Under the pieces are notes generated by a model. It searched no databases, had not been told where the DNA came from, and saw nothing but the letters and a program-made list of their open reading frames with translations. Below are positions 10,370 to 22,010 of a DNA stretch of 64,000 bases, in pieces. The stretch spans positions 815,216,569 through 815,280,568 of the forward strand of contig NC_081414.1 in NCBI RefSeq assembly GCF_030272615.1, written 5' to 3'. Position 1 is the stretch's first letter. Every line of letters starts with the position of its first letter. Source of the DNA: Cryptomeria japonica. Its lineage: Eukaryota > Streptophyta > Pinopsida > Cupressales > Cupressaceae. A program made the position numbers and the translations under genes.

Positions 10370-11725
10370 AATCTATTGGGGCTTCAAATTTCCAAATAAT
10401 TTCAAGCACCCTGCTATTAAAAATGGTGGTCACTTCATGGAAATGACACATAATGGATGATTAATGAATTGAACAACTAGAGTAAAGGAGGATATGAATA
10501 AATTAATTCCAATGGACCCCATGAAAGACTAGTGTTTTTGATCTGTAGAAAAGATGATATGAATAGAGAATTAAAATGAATTAAAAATGAAAATATAAGA
10601 AATACCCATTTTTGAAAATCAAGTTTCCAAGCTCCAGTAAAAATATTAGATCTGTACAATTTGTTGGTAGTTGTAGACCATACAAAAGACTATAAGAATG
10701 TTGAAAAGCTTGTTATTTCGACCTCCATGAAAGAAGATGTCGCCTTGGAATTAAAATATATGCAAATATTAAATCTGATGAAGACCCATTTTAGAAGTGA
10801 ATGTTTCCTACTACCACAATAATTTTCAGATTCATATCTTAAGTTTAAAGTAGCCGACCAAACAAATACCCAAAATATAGCTTAAAGCAAAGTTATTGAC
10901 TAACTAGTTTGCATATTAATTTTAAAGGGTTTTGTTAATTTTAATGTAAAATGGTGACTTTTCACCCCAAAAGGGGTATGGTGCCCATTAAACCACATAT
11001 ATAAGTGGTTAAAAAATGTAGATAGGGAGGGGACACAATAGAAAAAACTCCTATATTTCAGACTGTTTTGTTGAGGCAAGTAGAGTTATGTAAATCAAGT
11101 CTATAGACATGAAAAGTCATTGTGTGTAAGCAAGAATATCATGTAATACATGTGAGTTTGTAGATTTTGTACACCTTTTTATTCCAAAATTAATATATAA
11201 TATTTGTTGTCTTTATCTTGAGATCATTTTATGTTACATGGTGTTGATGAATCAAGTTCTTTGGATAAATCTAATTAAGATTTGCTACAATGTGCCATCA
11301 CATGTTGTTGTGTAGGAAACAGAGTTGTTTTTGTTATTCTTGCAACACATAATTAAACCATTGCATTGATAGTGTTGCATATTTGTAAGTTTTTCAAACT
11401 CTCCAAAGTTGATTGCAAATATTCGTCCACTAAGTAACATATAAATTGTTAGATAAGGCACTGGTCTATTGTTAATTTTCTGTGAGTAAATTTGGTGTGC
11501 ATAAGGTCCTTATCAGGGAGACATGGTTCTTATTTCTATCAGTATTTTTTTAAATAATTACTTAAGGTTCCAACAACATTCTTGTATAATAATTCATTCA
11601 CTTTTAATTGCATTCAAGTTTTCAGATTAAAGCAAGTTAAAAGCACATAATAAAGCATAGTTGCATGAAACATTTTGCCATTCTTGCAAACAGTTAAATT
11701 GATAAGTTTAAATTCACTATAAAGA
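10370..11725 (+). other. Unidentified insert in Beta
   Basis: This 1.36-kb stretch interrupts the Beta second ORF. It is flanked by near-identical direct repeats AGTCTCTTTGGTGC (10356-10369) and AGTCTCTTGGTGC (11726-11738), so it looks like an insertion with a 13-14-bp target duplication. Inside, AACCAC and GTGGTT flank a TATATA core at 10991-11010, which could be a promoter. No ORF, LTR pair, terminal inverted repeat or poly-A tail is evident. The neighbouring CATGGTGTTGATG at about 11236 faintly recalls a Copia primer site but does not match it. The type is unknown. Confidence 0.45.
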
Positions 11726-13690
11726 AGTCTCTTGGTGCTTTAGAGATTAAGGTATACTCACCTAGGTCTAGTGGAGCCTAAAGTGCAGAGGAATTTGGTC
11801 TTTGACCATTCCTATTCGTTGGCCAAGGTTGATTGAGAAATCGGTAGGAGATTTGGCAAAACTATAGGATTTCCAATCTGTGGTTTTGGGAACCAACACA
11901 ATCTAAGACTGAATCCGATACAGGTGTTCCCAAGGTACCCAAGAAAGGAGAATTTTCTAGTAATCTGAAAATCCAAATCCGGTGGTGAGAAGAAAGGGGA
12001 GAAGGAGAAGAAGGCTAAATCAGACCCTACCAGGAGGCCTGCAAGAGGAAAGCAAGTTAAGACTTAGCCAAAGTTTGATGATCAAAAAGGTAAATATGAA
12101 TCTATTCTCTTATTGATAGCAGACCAATTAATTGATGAAATAATAGTAGATGGAAATATGAAGAATGTTGAAGCTTGTTATGTAAATTTTGATGATGACG
12201 ACAAGAGAAAAGTAGAGGAAGCAATTGTACTTTATTAACATAATTTTAGTAAAAATTTATTGAATTAGAGAAGTCCATTCCAAAGGACTTGTACAGTTTA
12301 ATTGATGCTAGAAGAATGTATGCAAGAAAAAATGATAGAGAAATGAAGGAAAGAGAGCTTGCAAATGCATGCACATGTATTAGTCATAGTGAAGCTAATA
12401 GGTTAATTGAATAAGAAAATAAAATTGAATTTAGAAGTAAGAACCAGATCAATAGATTAATGATTGGGAATGCATAAGAGGTGAGGAAAGAGACAAAAGA
12501 AATATGGAGAAAAATTATTTAGAATGATCCTCTCTATAAAGATGCATTCAAGCCATCCCAGTCAGAAAACCCTCCGCCAAATGATGTAAATAAAGAGGAG
12601 AATACTCAAGATGTTGCAGAGAAACAATTTTTTAATACTGTTGAGGTTGATCCTACAAAAGACAATGATAAATCAACAGAGACAAAGGAGGGTGCATGAA
12701 GTGGTGACACTAGTGCACATGAGGCACCTAAAGTAGTCAAAATTGGATTGGTTGAGGCCAAGAAGAGGGAAGAGGAGAAATGGGATGAACCGGATAGAGG
12801 AAAGGGTAAGGCAACATAAAATCTAGTACTTGGGGCAGTTGACACAAAAAAAATCCAAAGCCAAGGGAGTTTTCTATAGTTAAATATCAATTTTGATAAA
12901 TCCTTCAATTAAATGTCTCTGGCAGAAAGAATGATAGTTGTTGTTTCTCTTCAAGGACAAGCCAGTCAAGATCTGGTAAAATCAGAAAATGAAGAGAAAA
13001 AGCTAATTTTGACGTCTATAGATGTTTTACAAAAGGTGGCTTCCAATGTACAGATAGATTCGAATAACAGCCCCTCTGGTAAATTAATACAATTAATTAA
13101 TAGTGTAAGAACCAATTTTGATTGTTTGGAGAAGATAGCCACTCAGAAAGTTTTGGACAGATTTAAGGAAATTAGAAAACAAACTTTCCTAAAAATGATT
13201 GAAGATGACAGGGCTACAATAAATAAAAGATTGTAGACTATTTTTAACACATTGTCAGAAGCCAGTAGATTGTATAAATCTTGCCTCATTTTGCCTAAAT
13301 TTGCTATTGATATTGATAATTAGATAGGTGTCTATCAAGAGAATCTTGCTAGTATCTCACAATCTTTTGACCCCAATGTAACATTAACCAAAAATATTGA
13401 AGGACAAATTATAGCCTTGAATGATCAGATCTCGAGCCTTCAAGCAGATAATGAGAAAGTTTTGAGGAAAGTGATTGCACTCCAAAACTTTATTGCCATC
13501 TGGTTAGATATGATGCTAAGTGATAAGGCAGATTCTATGAAGGAAATGGCCCAACCTATACAATCAAATTTGAGGGAATTAGAAATTTATGCTACTATTT
13601 AACGCATTTATCATAGTTTTGGATAACCTGAAGAGTAGGTGGGATACTCACCTGGTATTTTTGAAGAGTAATTATGCTGACCTCTTTAAG
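11726..13690 (+). pseudogene. Beta second ORF, C-terminal half
   Basis: Coding similarity resumes after the insert and matches Alpha 15550-17200. It contains a charged helical region (SLIDARR... at 12290-12540), an acidic linker, and the segment starting MSLAERMIVVVSLQGQASQD at 12913. The corresponding Alpha segment starts MSLKESLMVSTTVQSQASQD at 16424. The end is helical with heptad-like spacing (ALNDQISSLQADNEKVLRKV at about 13414-13473), suggesting a C-terminal coiled coil. There are several TAG/TAA stops. The function is unknown, and nothing here resembles a polymerase or integrase. Confidence 0.6.
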
Positions 13691-13756
13691 TATTTGTAAA
13701 ACATGTGTCATTTGTATATCAATTTTGGGCAACACCCCATCTTTGGCATTGTTGTC

Positions 13757-13769
13757 AAAGGGGGAGAGA
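13757..13769 (+). promoter_or_regulatory. Extra polypurine tract-like site (Beta)
   Basis: CAAAGGGGGAGAGA lies about 200 bp before the 3' LTR and repeats the core of the true polypurine tract at 13944-13957. The context (GGCATTGTTGT before it) also resembles the context of the real tract. Duplicate tracts upstream of the LTR also occur in Copia-A, B and C here. Confidence 0.6.
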
Positions 13770-13943
13770 TAAGGTGAAAAATATGGAGTGTACAGTCTGG
13801 TGTAATGCATATTCTTGGATTGTTGATGTAAGGGTGAGACTTAATATTCCTTTATTCCTGAGAATTTTTTTATTCTTTCATCCGGTGTACAAGTTTCACA
13901 GGTATCGACACTTAGAAATTTTTCACAAGTGTCGCCATCAATG

Positions 13944-13957
13944 CCAAAGGGGGAGAT
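13944..13957 (+). promoter_or_regulatory. Beta polypurine tract
   Basis: CCAAAGGGGGAGAT directly precedes the TG of the 3' LTR. It is the same tract as in Alpha (17378-17391) and, on the minus strand, in Copia-C (47492 onward). It would prime plus-strand DNA synthesis. Confidence 0.85.
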
Positions 13958-14918
13958 TGTTGACAATTGACACTCATCCAATGATTTCAGATGACTTGCA
14001 GTATTTGCATATTTATTTAGGGTTGTCACTGATAGAAACTCTTCTTGGTGATTCAATTCAGAAGTTGTGATTCATCTTATCCAGGAGATGAAGGTAACCG
14101 ATAGATAGTTAACTGGTAAAACAGGGTATTTCAGTAATGCTTTGGACCAGAATGATTTCTGATGATTGTGGTATTTTTGGTGATTATTTTTTGATCTCGG
14201 TGAATGGGAAGACTTCTAGAAAGCATGTGAAAATATATTTTTAGTCTGGTGCTATGTTATGTTCAAGATTGAAGTCGACTTGGATCTACACATTACACTT
14301 ATTGAAGCTAACTTGAAGGAAATTTATTTCATGTTGAGACTGGATATATAAGATTGAGTTGGTGATTTATTTTGGTGATATAAGTAGTGTGGTGATCAGT
14401 TTTGGTGTGATTGAGCATAGCTTCACATCCGCATTCAATCTGGTAACTAACTAAGATAGAGATAGGGTATTTGTAAAGTGAAGACATTCAAAGTTTCAGT
14501 GCTTAACTGGAACTCATTATTGCATTATCAAATGCTACTTGAGAGTTCATTTCATTATATTTCCTCATTGGAATTAAATTCTAAGTCAGTGAGACTTCCC
14601 TAAAGGTTTTAGCCTTTTGGGAAAATGTAATTGAGCAATGAGCATGAATGCAAGTGCATTCCCCATCTATGTAATCTTTATGTACTCCTGGCCATAGTAT
14701 ATGAATAGTGTGGATTCTAGCCCCACTATAGTTTTTCCCTTTTTGGGTTTCCACATAAAAATTCTGGTGTTGTGGATTTGTGCATTTTTTGTTGCATGTT
14801 AATGTTCTTTTCTGCTATGCATTGCTAACCAGTGGATAAAGAATAAGTTTGTGGATTTAAATTTTGGTAGATCACTGATTCACCCCCCCCCCCCTCTCTG
14901 TGATCCCTGATTATAACA
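13958..14918 (+). repeat. Beta 3' LTR
   Basis: This 961-bp copy of the LTR at 1774-2775 starts TGTTGACAATTGACACTCAT and ends GATTATAACA. The C-run near the end is longer (about 12 C at 14882-14894) than in the 5' LTR. It is followed by taagt, the second copy of the target repeat, and then by Alpha coding sequence. The two LTRs differ at many positions by eye, so the insertion is old. Confidence 0.9.
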
Positions 14919-17210
14919 TAAGTATGAAAACTCTATCTATTTCATCGTTGAAAAGGACCAATTTCATATGGAGGCAGTGGATCCCATAATAGTTTGAATT
15001 TTGCCAATGGGTTATGAGGTTGATGCACAAACACTTGAGGTCATCTATGATCAACACCTTCTGACCAAATCAGTGGATCCAAGTGAACCAAAATTTGGCA
15101 CCTTCAAGGAGAAAGATATGGAGCTTCATAAGAAGTTCACCCAACCGAAAAGGAAAAGAAAAGTATCCAAAATGGTAGAAGAAGTGGTTGTACAGATGGG
15201 ATTCACTGGAGAGGTAGTCAAGCAAGTGAGAGAAAAGGCAGCACAAATGGAAGAAGAAAATAAGCCTAAGGGTAAACCAGTTCCTCCCAAGGAAAAGCCT
15301 AAGGAAACCTAGTCTGCCCCTACTCTGGTGAAGCCTTATTCAAGTCAAAGATCATCTGAGAAATGAGTGTTGAAGTAGAAAGAGAAACCAAAGAGAACCT
15401 ATGTAGCTATATCTCCTATTGCTTCTAAGACCAAGTAAGATGAGGAAGAAAAGAAAGAAAAGTAGAAAGGTAACCTCAATCTGGTGGTGAGAAAAGAAAG
15501 AAGTAAAAATCAAAACCCTCTCTAACTGACACACCTAAGAGAGGAAGAAGGGTGAGAATAGAGTTTGGTAAGGACCTTGAATCTAGCAAGGTAGAGGGTA
15601 AATATACCTTTATTCCTTCGTTAACTGTAAAAGAACTAACTAGTGAAATTTTTAAGGATGGTAATCTTAAGAATATCAGTGTATACTATAATGATTTTGA
15701 TGAAAATGAGCAAAGGAAATTTGAGGAAGCTATTGTGTTGCTTCTGCATAACTTTAACAAGTTATTAATTGAGCTTGAATGCACTATTCCCAAAGCTTTA
15801 TATAATATTATTGATGCTAAGAGGATAACAACAAGCAAATTAGATAAAGAAATGAAAGAGTGAGAATTGATAAACATAAGTGCTTGCATATATCAAGAAG
15901 AGGTTGATAGACTTATGGAGTTGGCCAACTGGAAGGAATTCAAAAGCAAAAATAAAGTGAACAGGCTTATGGTTGGCAAGGTTGTAGAAGTGAGAAAAGA
16001 TATAGAAGAGATATGGAGAAATTTTCTAAAGAACAATGGGGTACCAATCAATGAAGATGAATCTAAGAAGGATGACACCTCTCATCTGACAGACTAGACA
16101 CATTTAGCCCTTGATGTTGTAGACAACTAAAATCCTTTGGACACTGTGGAGATGAAAGGTGAAGAGGCTCAAGAGACTCCTAAGTATGTTACTGCACCAA
16201 GTGGTGACACCAACCACAAGTAAAAGATAAAGAAGAAGTTCTTACTGAGCAACAACTGGTTGCAGAAAAGGAAGAGGAAAATAAGGATAAGGCACAGGAG
16301 AAGGGAGAACAGATAACTGTCACTGTCTCGGTAGTCATGACAATTCATACTCCCAAGTACAAAGGGAAATGAATCCTCCCACAAGTCTCTATTAATTTTG
16401 ATAAACCTATTGATATCAGATAGATGTCCCTGAAAGAAAGTCTAATGGTATCTACAACAGTCCAATCTCAAGCTAGTCAGGACTTAGTAAATTCAGAGAA
16501 TGAGGAGAAGAAGTTAATTGGGATGTCTATAGGTATTCTACAAAAGGTAGAATCAAACTTGCAACTAGAACCCAATGCTAACCCCTTCGGTAAATTATTG
16601 CAGTTGATTAATAATGTAAATACTAATTTTGAATCACTAGAGAAGTCCACTACCAAGCAGGTAATAGATAGATTTAAGGAGGTTAGTATAGAGAAATTCT
16701 AGAAGATGATAGAGGATGACAGTAAGATTAAATAAGGGCCTGCAAAAAATCTCAGAGGAACCGATTGAAGGTGGTAAGATATATAAGTCTTGTCTTATTT
16801 TGCCCAAATTCACATTTGATATAGACAAGCATATTGGTATTTGTTAGGGTAAGCTAGTTGGAATTTCATAGTCATTTTTATCAAATGTAGCACTAAACAA
16901 CAACATAGAAGGAAAGTAATGACTCTAAATGATCAAATTTCAATCCTTAATATGGATAAAGACAAAATTTTGAGGAGAGTTGGTGAACTCTGGAATCTGA
17001 TTGCCCCCTGAATGGACACCATGTTAAGTAATAAAGTAGATTGTATGAAGGCTATGGCACAACTTGTTTCGACTGAATTGAAGGAAGTGGATATTCATGC
17101 GTATGTTTTCAGCGCATTCATGACAATTTTGGATAACTTGAAGAATGGGTTGGATACTCACATAGTTGTTTTGAAGACCATTTTTGCAGATATCTTCAAG
17201 CATGTATAGT
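14919..17210 (+). pseudogene. Alpha second ORF, remaining part
   Basis: The translation continues the frame broken at 1773. It passes through a basic segment (KRKRKVSKMVEEV near 15150), a Lys-rich linker with many stops, an open stretch 15552-15863, another 15867-16097, then MSLKESLMVSTT... at 16424 and a final stretch at 17012-17209. At least two frameshifts and many stops are present. Paralogous regions lie in Beta 9870-13690. Its length and charge pattern suggest a long helical protein of unknown function. Confidence 0.6.
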
Positions 17211-17377
17211 ATATCCGATATAGGCTCTTGTACATAAGTTTTTGAGGAGCACACCATTGTTGGAATTTCTATCAATGAGGGAGAATAGAGTGAAAAATTT
17301 ATAGGAGGAAAGATTTTAGGTTGATAGATTGCTACAGGTTTCAATCTTTGTCATTTTCATGAGTGTTGCCATCAATG

Positions 17378-17391
17378 CCAAAGGGGGAGAT
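17378..17391 (+). promoter_or_regulatory. Alpha polypurine tract
   Basis: CCAAAGGGGGAGAT lies directly before the LTR start, identical to the Beta tract. Confidence 0.85.
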
Positions 17392-18315
17392 TGTTGGCAA
17401 TTGCCACTCATCTGATGGATGTTGATGCATGAATAATGGTCTAGGGTTGTCATTGATGGCAACTCTCCTTGGAAATCCTATTCGGTAATCATGGATTTTG
17501 ATACCCAAAAGTTATTGTGATCTGGTGACAGACTACCAGTATTTCAGGACAAGCATAGCAGTTTTGGTCCAGAAGATTTCTGGTGATTGTGGCGGTGAGG
17601 TTCATGTATGGGGTGATAGGGCCATTTTATGGAAGTAATTTTGATATCATTTAATGGATCCACATATTTTTTGATGATCTGGTTCAAGCAAACTCATATT
17701 TATACGTTACACTAAAGGCCGACTAGATAACTATTTATTTTGTGATTGCAGATATATATGATTGATGTAGAAGATCTTTTTGGTGCATGGTATGATGTGG
17801 AATGAGTGAGTTGTGATCGAGAAATCCTTTTGGCATAGTTTCATGTTCACATTATTGATCTCGTAGCTGTTTAAGATAGAAAACATAGCAGTAGAGGTGG
17901 TACAATCAGACTTTATGCACTTAATCAAAACTCAGTCAAGCATTATTTGATGCTATTTTGGAGTTCAAAAATTTTAATTCATCATTTTAAATGATTTGTA
18001 AGGTAGTGAACCTTCCATATTATTATATCTTGAGTTGTAAGCTCTAGGTAGTATGCTTGAATGCTAGTGCAGTCCCCTTTTGTAATATTATTTTTCTACT
18101 GGCCATAGTGGAAAAATATTGTGGGTTCAAATCCCACCGTGGTTTTTCCCATTTGGGTTTCCACGTAAAAAAAATCTCGGTGTTATGAACTTTTGATTGA
18201 TTATCTTGTGTTTCTGCACTTTACTTTCTTGCATATGTTTCTAGTGGTTTTAGTATAACTCACAATATTAATTTGTCAGTAGATCCCCCCCCTTTAGTGA
18301 TCCTTGATTCCAACA
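17392..18315 (+). repeat. Alpha 3' LTR
   Basis: This 924-bp LTR starts TGTTGGCAATTGCCACTCAT and ends TTGATTCCAACA. It shares the first 20 bp, the hairpin module (GTGGTTTTTCCC...GGGTTTCCACG at about 18139-18164) and the CCCCCCCTTTAGTGATCC end motif with Beta, but most of the middle has diverged, so Alpha and Beta are different subfamilies. The next five bases, cctcc, would be its target repeat; the other copy lies outside the window. Confidence 0.85.
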
Positions 18316-19761
18316 CCTCCTAGTGCCTAAAAAATTAATTTTAAAATGATATGGTAAAGGAATTCACAACTTATGGACTTTAATACTCTCTTGAATTATT
18401 TTTTAAATCATGAAAAGATAATATAACTTTGAGTTATTAATTTGACAAGAATTGAATTACAATGGTAAATGATATGTTATAATAAAGGCACTGATGATAT
18501 TCCAAGTGTAGCTAGTTAAAGTTATTTATGAAGATCAATTCTAGAGAGAAACAAATATAATAACCCTATCCAACCTACAAATAAAATACAAAAGGCTAAA
18601 GGGAAAAGATGAAAGGAAGAGAGAAAAAAATGGGAACACGAGGGAAATTTTTTTTATCTACAAGAATAAACATCAATAAATTTTTAACATTACTTGTGAA
18701 CATAAGATTAACTTACTCCATTGTCAATTTAATCATAAGATGTGACATAACTAGTTTGAGAGTATGGAGAAAACCATATATTTCATGATCATAATTATAG
18801 TATAGACAATAAAAGGAACTATCACTATATTACATTTGTAGACAATGAACAAATGAAATATATTCACAAAGAACATTAATACACAATAAAATAAATTATT
18901 CTAATGATTTTAGGAGCTACAAGTTCTATCCTAGCATTTACATATTTAGAGGAAGAAGTTGCCTTCCATTTCTCATTAATATTTTTTAAATTTATACTCT
19001 CTTTTATTTTATTTATCTTCTTTATTGCATTCATGTCTAGTCCCTTGCATTTGGTAAAGATTTTCCTAGTAATATAAGTATTGATTACATTAATTACACC
19101 ACATTTAGTTGGCCTAGTATATAGATGCAATCTATTCTATTGGATGGGACCACATATATGACATAGTATGCTTAAAATTTTCATGTAGATGCACTCTCTT
19201 CAATCTAACCTTAACCAACAAACTTTGAAATAAATATATTTATCAACTTATAACATTTTCTATTAATACATTATAAAAAATTAAAGATGTAATATTTAAA
19301 AAATAAATTTTACATGCTATTGACTAATAATTAAATTTTAGCAGGTACAATATTAATTTAAGAAATGTATAAAAAATATTAAATAAATATAGATCTTGAA
19401 TATAAGAAAAGTAATTTATTTAGATAGACATATTTAAGATTTTTGTTTTTCCTATACTATTAATCACAAAGTTGCCAACTTCATTAAGTTTTGAAATACT
19501 TTATAATTATTATAATTGTAATTTTCTTTTACTACTTTATATATCCATTAAATTAATTTTTTTATTTATTATAATTATAAAGCTTCTAACCATTACTTTC
19601 TTATAAATATGATATATATATTTTATTATTTAAAATTAATTATAAAAAATAAAATAATATTTTAAATAAAATTTAACTAAATAAAATAATTCTTTAATGA
19701 ATATAACAAAACATTAAAAAAAATAAAAAAATAATGAATTTCTCACAATCACTAACCTGCA
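18316..19761. other. AT-rich stretch without recognised features
   Basis: This is very AT-rich DNA, above all 19250-19740, with short A/T microsatellite-like runs. The longest open stretch (minus strand, 18876-19130) is Lys/Ile-rich and looks like chance. I see nothing else here; it may be older host DNA into which Alpha and the LINE were inserted. Confidence 0.6.
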
Positions 19762-22005
19762 ATGGGCGACAGAAGGCAGCTCGATACTTGGGCAGATGTG
19801 GCATGGGAGGATCCGCCACATGTGCCCCAATGGGTTTTTTCTAAGGGAAAATGGGAGGATAGGGATTCACATGTGCTCCAAGGAAGGCATAACAGGTTTT
19901 TTCGTTCGATGTTGAGATACTTTCAAGGGTTTATTAGAAAACATCAGAGGCCGCATCATCACAATGGAAGGTTTAATCTGCGAGCTCAGGGTGGCAATGG
20001 ACTGGGAAAGCATAATCATTTGAAAACCACGAATCAGAGGATTGCTTCTGGTGGTGATAAGAGGTCATTTTTTCAAGTGGTGGGCACAGGAAGAATGGAG
20101 ACATCTAGGGCATCCATGTCTCTCAAACCAGAGGGCACTCTGGAGATTGTTGGCAAGGATAAGATGAATGCGGGTAACTTGACCCACTCTATTTCAGGAT
20201 TGGTAAAAAGTAAAAGGGTTGATGGAGCCCCGACGAAAGAGGTATGGTTTCATCTTCCGTGTTTTAATTATAGAGGTTCTTTTGTGGTGGAGAGGGCTTA
20301 TAGATTACACTTTGTTACACTCTTGGGGGAATTCTGGGGTCCTCAAACTAATTTTTCTAAGTTGCATTCTAAATTGAGGAAACGTTGGTCTGCATTAGTT
20401 TATTTTCAGTAATTATCAGTGAATTCCTTTGTATTTGTCTTTGACTCCCCTCATTTTAGGGATGATGTTCTTGTGAATCCATTTAATTGGTTTGGAAATA
20501 ATTTGCTTATGTTATCTACTTGGAAGCCTTTTTTTATCCCAGAACGGGCCAAGCATAAAAATATTCCAGTTTGGTTTGGGTTGCCTAAACTTCTCTTCGA
20601 ATTCATGGAACCAAAAGTTTTGAAATTGATAGGAGATAATTTTGGGATGTTTTTTACATCTAAATCTGATTTTGTGGAAGGGAAGGTTTTGGTAAAAATC
20701 TATGTCTTGATTACCCCTACTTTCATGTGCTCGATTTCATGTAATATTAAGTCAAATGAGGGTATTTGGAAACAATCTATTGACAAGTTGGATAATGACC
20801 TCATTCAAAATCTGATTATTGTGGATGCCCCTTTGTTCTTGGATTTTCGTAATAATTCCAAATTTGTTACATATACTAAGGGTGGCTTTGATGTCCCTTT
20901 GAGTCATGTTCCTGCTAAAGCTCCTTCTCTCCATGTCTCTTCTTATTCTAATTATCAGCCAAAGGAGGGTCCCGAAGGGAACAATGTAAATCAGTTTATC
21001 CATTATGCTTCCTTTGATAAGGTGGAGAGTGCTTTGAACAATTTGAATCAGGTAGGGCCAGAGGGGGTTAATAATTCTAAGCCTGCTTGTTAGGATCAGG
21101 GTGGTAATTCTTGGCATTCTGGTCATAAAAGACCTCCCTCCCATCAAGGTCCCATTCATTGTAATTCTATTCAGGAGGGTGGGCTAGATGGAAAAATGGG
21201 TGATAAGGCTTCTGGTTCTTTAGAAGGGTTGGGTGCTTAGATGAATATTCCAGAGCATAATGAAGTTGAAGGGGATAATGCCCCTGTTAAGTCTACTCCC
21301 TTAAGTCATGATGATGTTCTCCTAATTCATAAGGTAAAAGAATTAACATATAGTAAGCCTAATCTAGGGTTTGGCAAGACTCGGGAGCTTCTAGATATTT
21401 CTCCAGATGAACATATTGTTCAACAAGTTGAGAATCTTCTAAATAGTAATAAGGATCAGTTAGATGAGGAGGTTTTGGATAGGATTGTGTGTTATATTGA
21501 GAATGATTTGAATTTAATTCATAAGAGTTTGCCTCTTTCCCCTTCCTTTAACCCTTTTGAGGTTCTCAATAATGATGTTTCTCAGGATGTTCTAAATAAG
21601 GTGGAACCTCAGGGATTGGTGTCTTCTCCTTGGTTAACTTTTGTTAAAATACCATCCTCTACTTTAGTCCCTCCTATTGCTCAAGTTGAGATGAAATTAC
21701 CTATCCCTTTTGTGTCACCGGGTAGGGGTAGACCTCCCAAAAACCATAAAACTCAATTAGAAATTGATGCAGGTATTTAGCAAGTCCTGTCTGCTTCTCC
21801 TAGGGTTAAGAAGGTTTCAACCTTGTCTTTGGACAAGGGGAAAAACATTGGTCATTGCTCGAGTTCCATCAAAAATAAAAAGAAGTGCCTAATTAGTCCT
21901 CCAGTCACTAGATCCATGGTTGTTAAGAGGAGCTTACATAAAAGCTTTGGGGAGAATACTTCTTCCCCTAAGGATGAAAACAGGGGAGTATCGACCTCCC
22001 CTTGA
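19762..22005 (+). pseudogene. LINE ORF1 protein (DUF4283-like)
   Basis: One frame runs 748 codons from the ATG at 19762 to a TGA at 22003-22005, with no indel and only four internal stops (20410, 21091, 21238, 21778). A His/Arg-rich N-terminus is followed by a DUF4283-like domain about 20230-20760, recognised by LLMLSTWKPFF, IPVWFGLP and VEGKVLVKI. The CCHC knuckle that often follows this domain is not visible. A short GRGRPPK AT-hook-like motif sits near 21725. ORF1 proteins of plant LINEs bind their RNA. It ends 5 bp before ORF2. Confidence 0.75.
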
Positions 22006-22010
22006 GGGCA

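Noticed and set aside
11226-11250. Copia primer-binding site at the end of an LTR inside the 10370-11725 insert
   Set aside because: ACATGGTGTTGATGAA shares only TGGT and little more with TGGTATCAGAGC, and no second LTR copy is present.
18876-19130. 84-codon minus-strand frame in the AT-rich stretch
   Set aside because: Lys/Ile-rich composition as expected by chance, no motif, no neighbours of related function.
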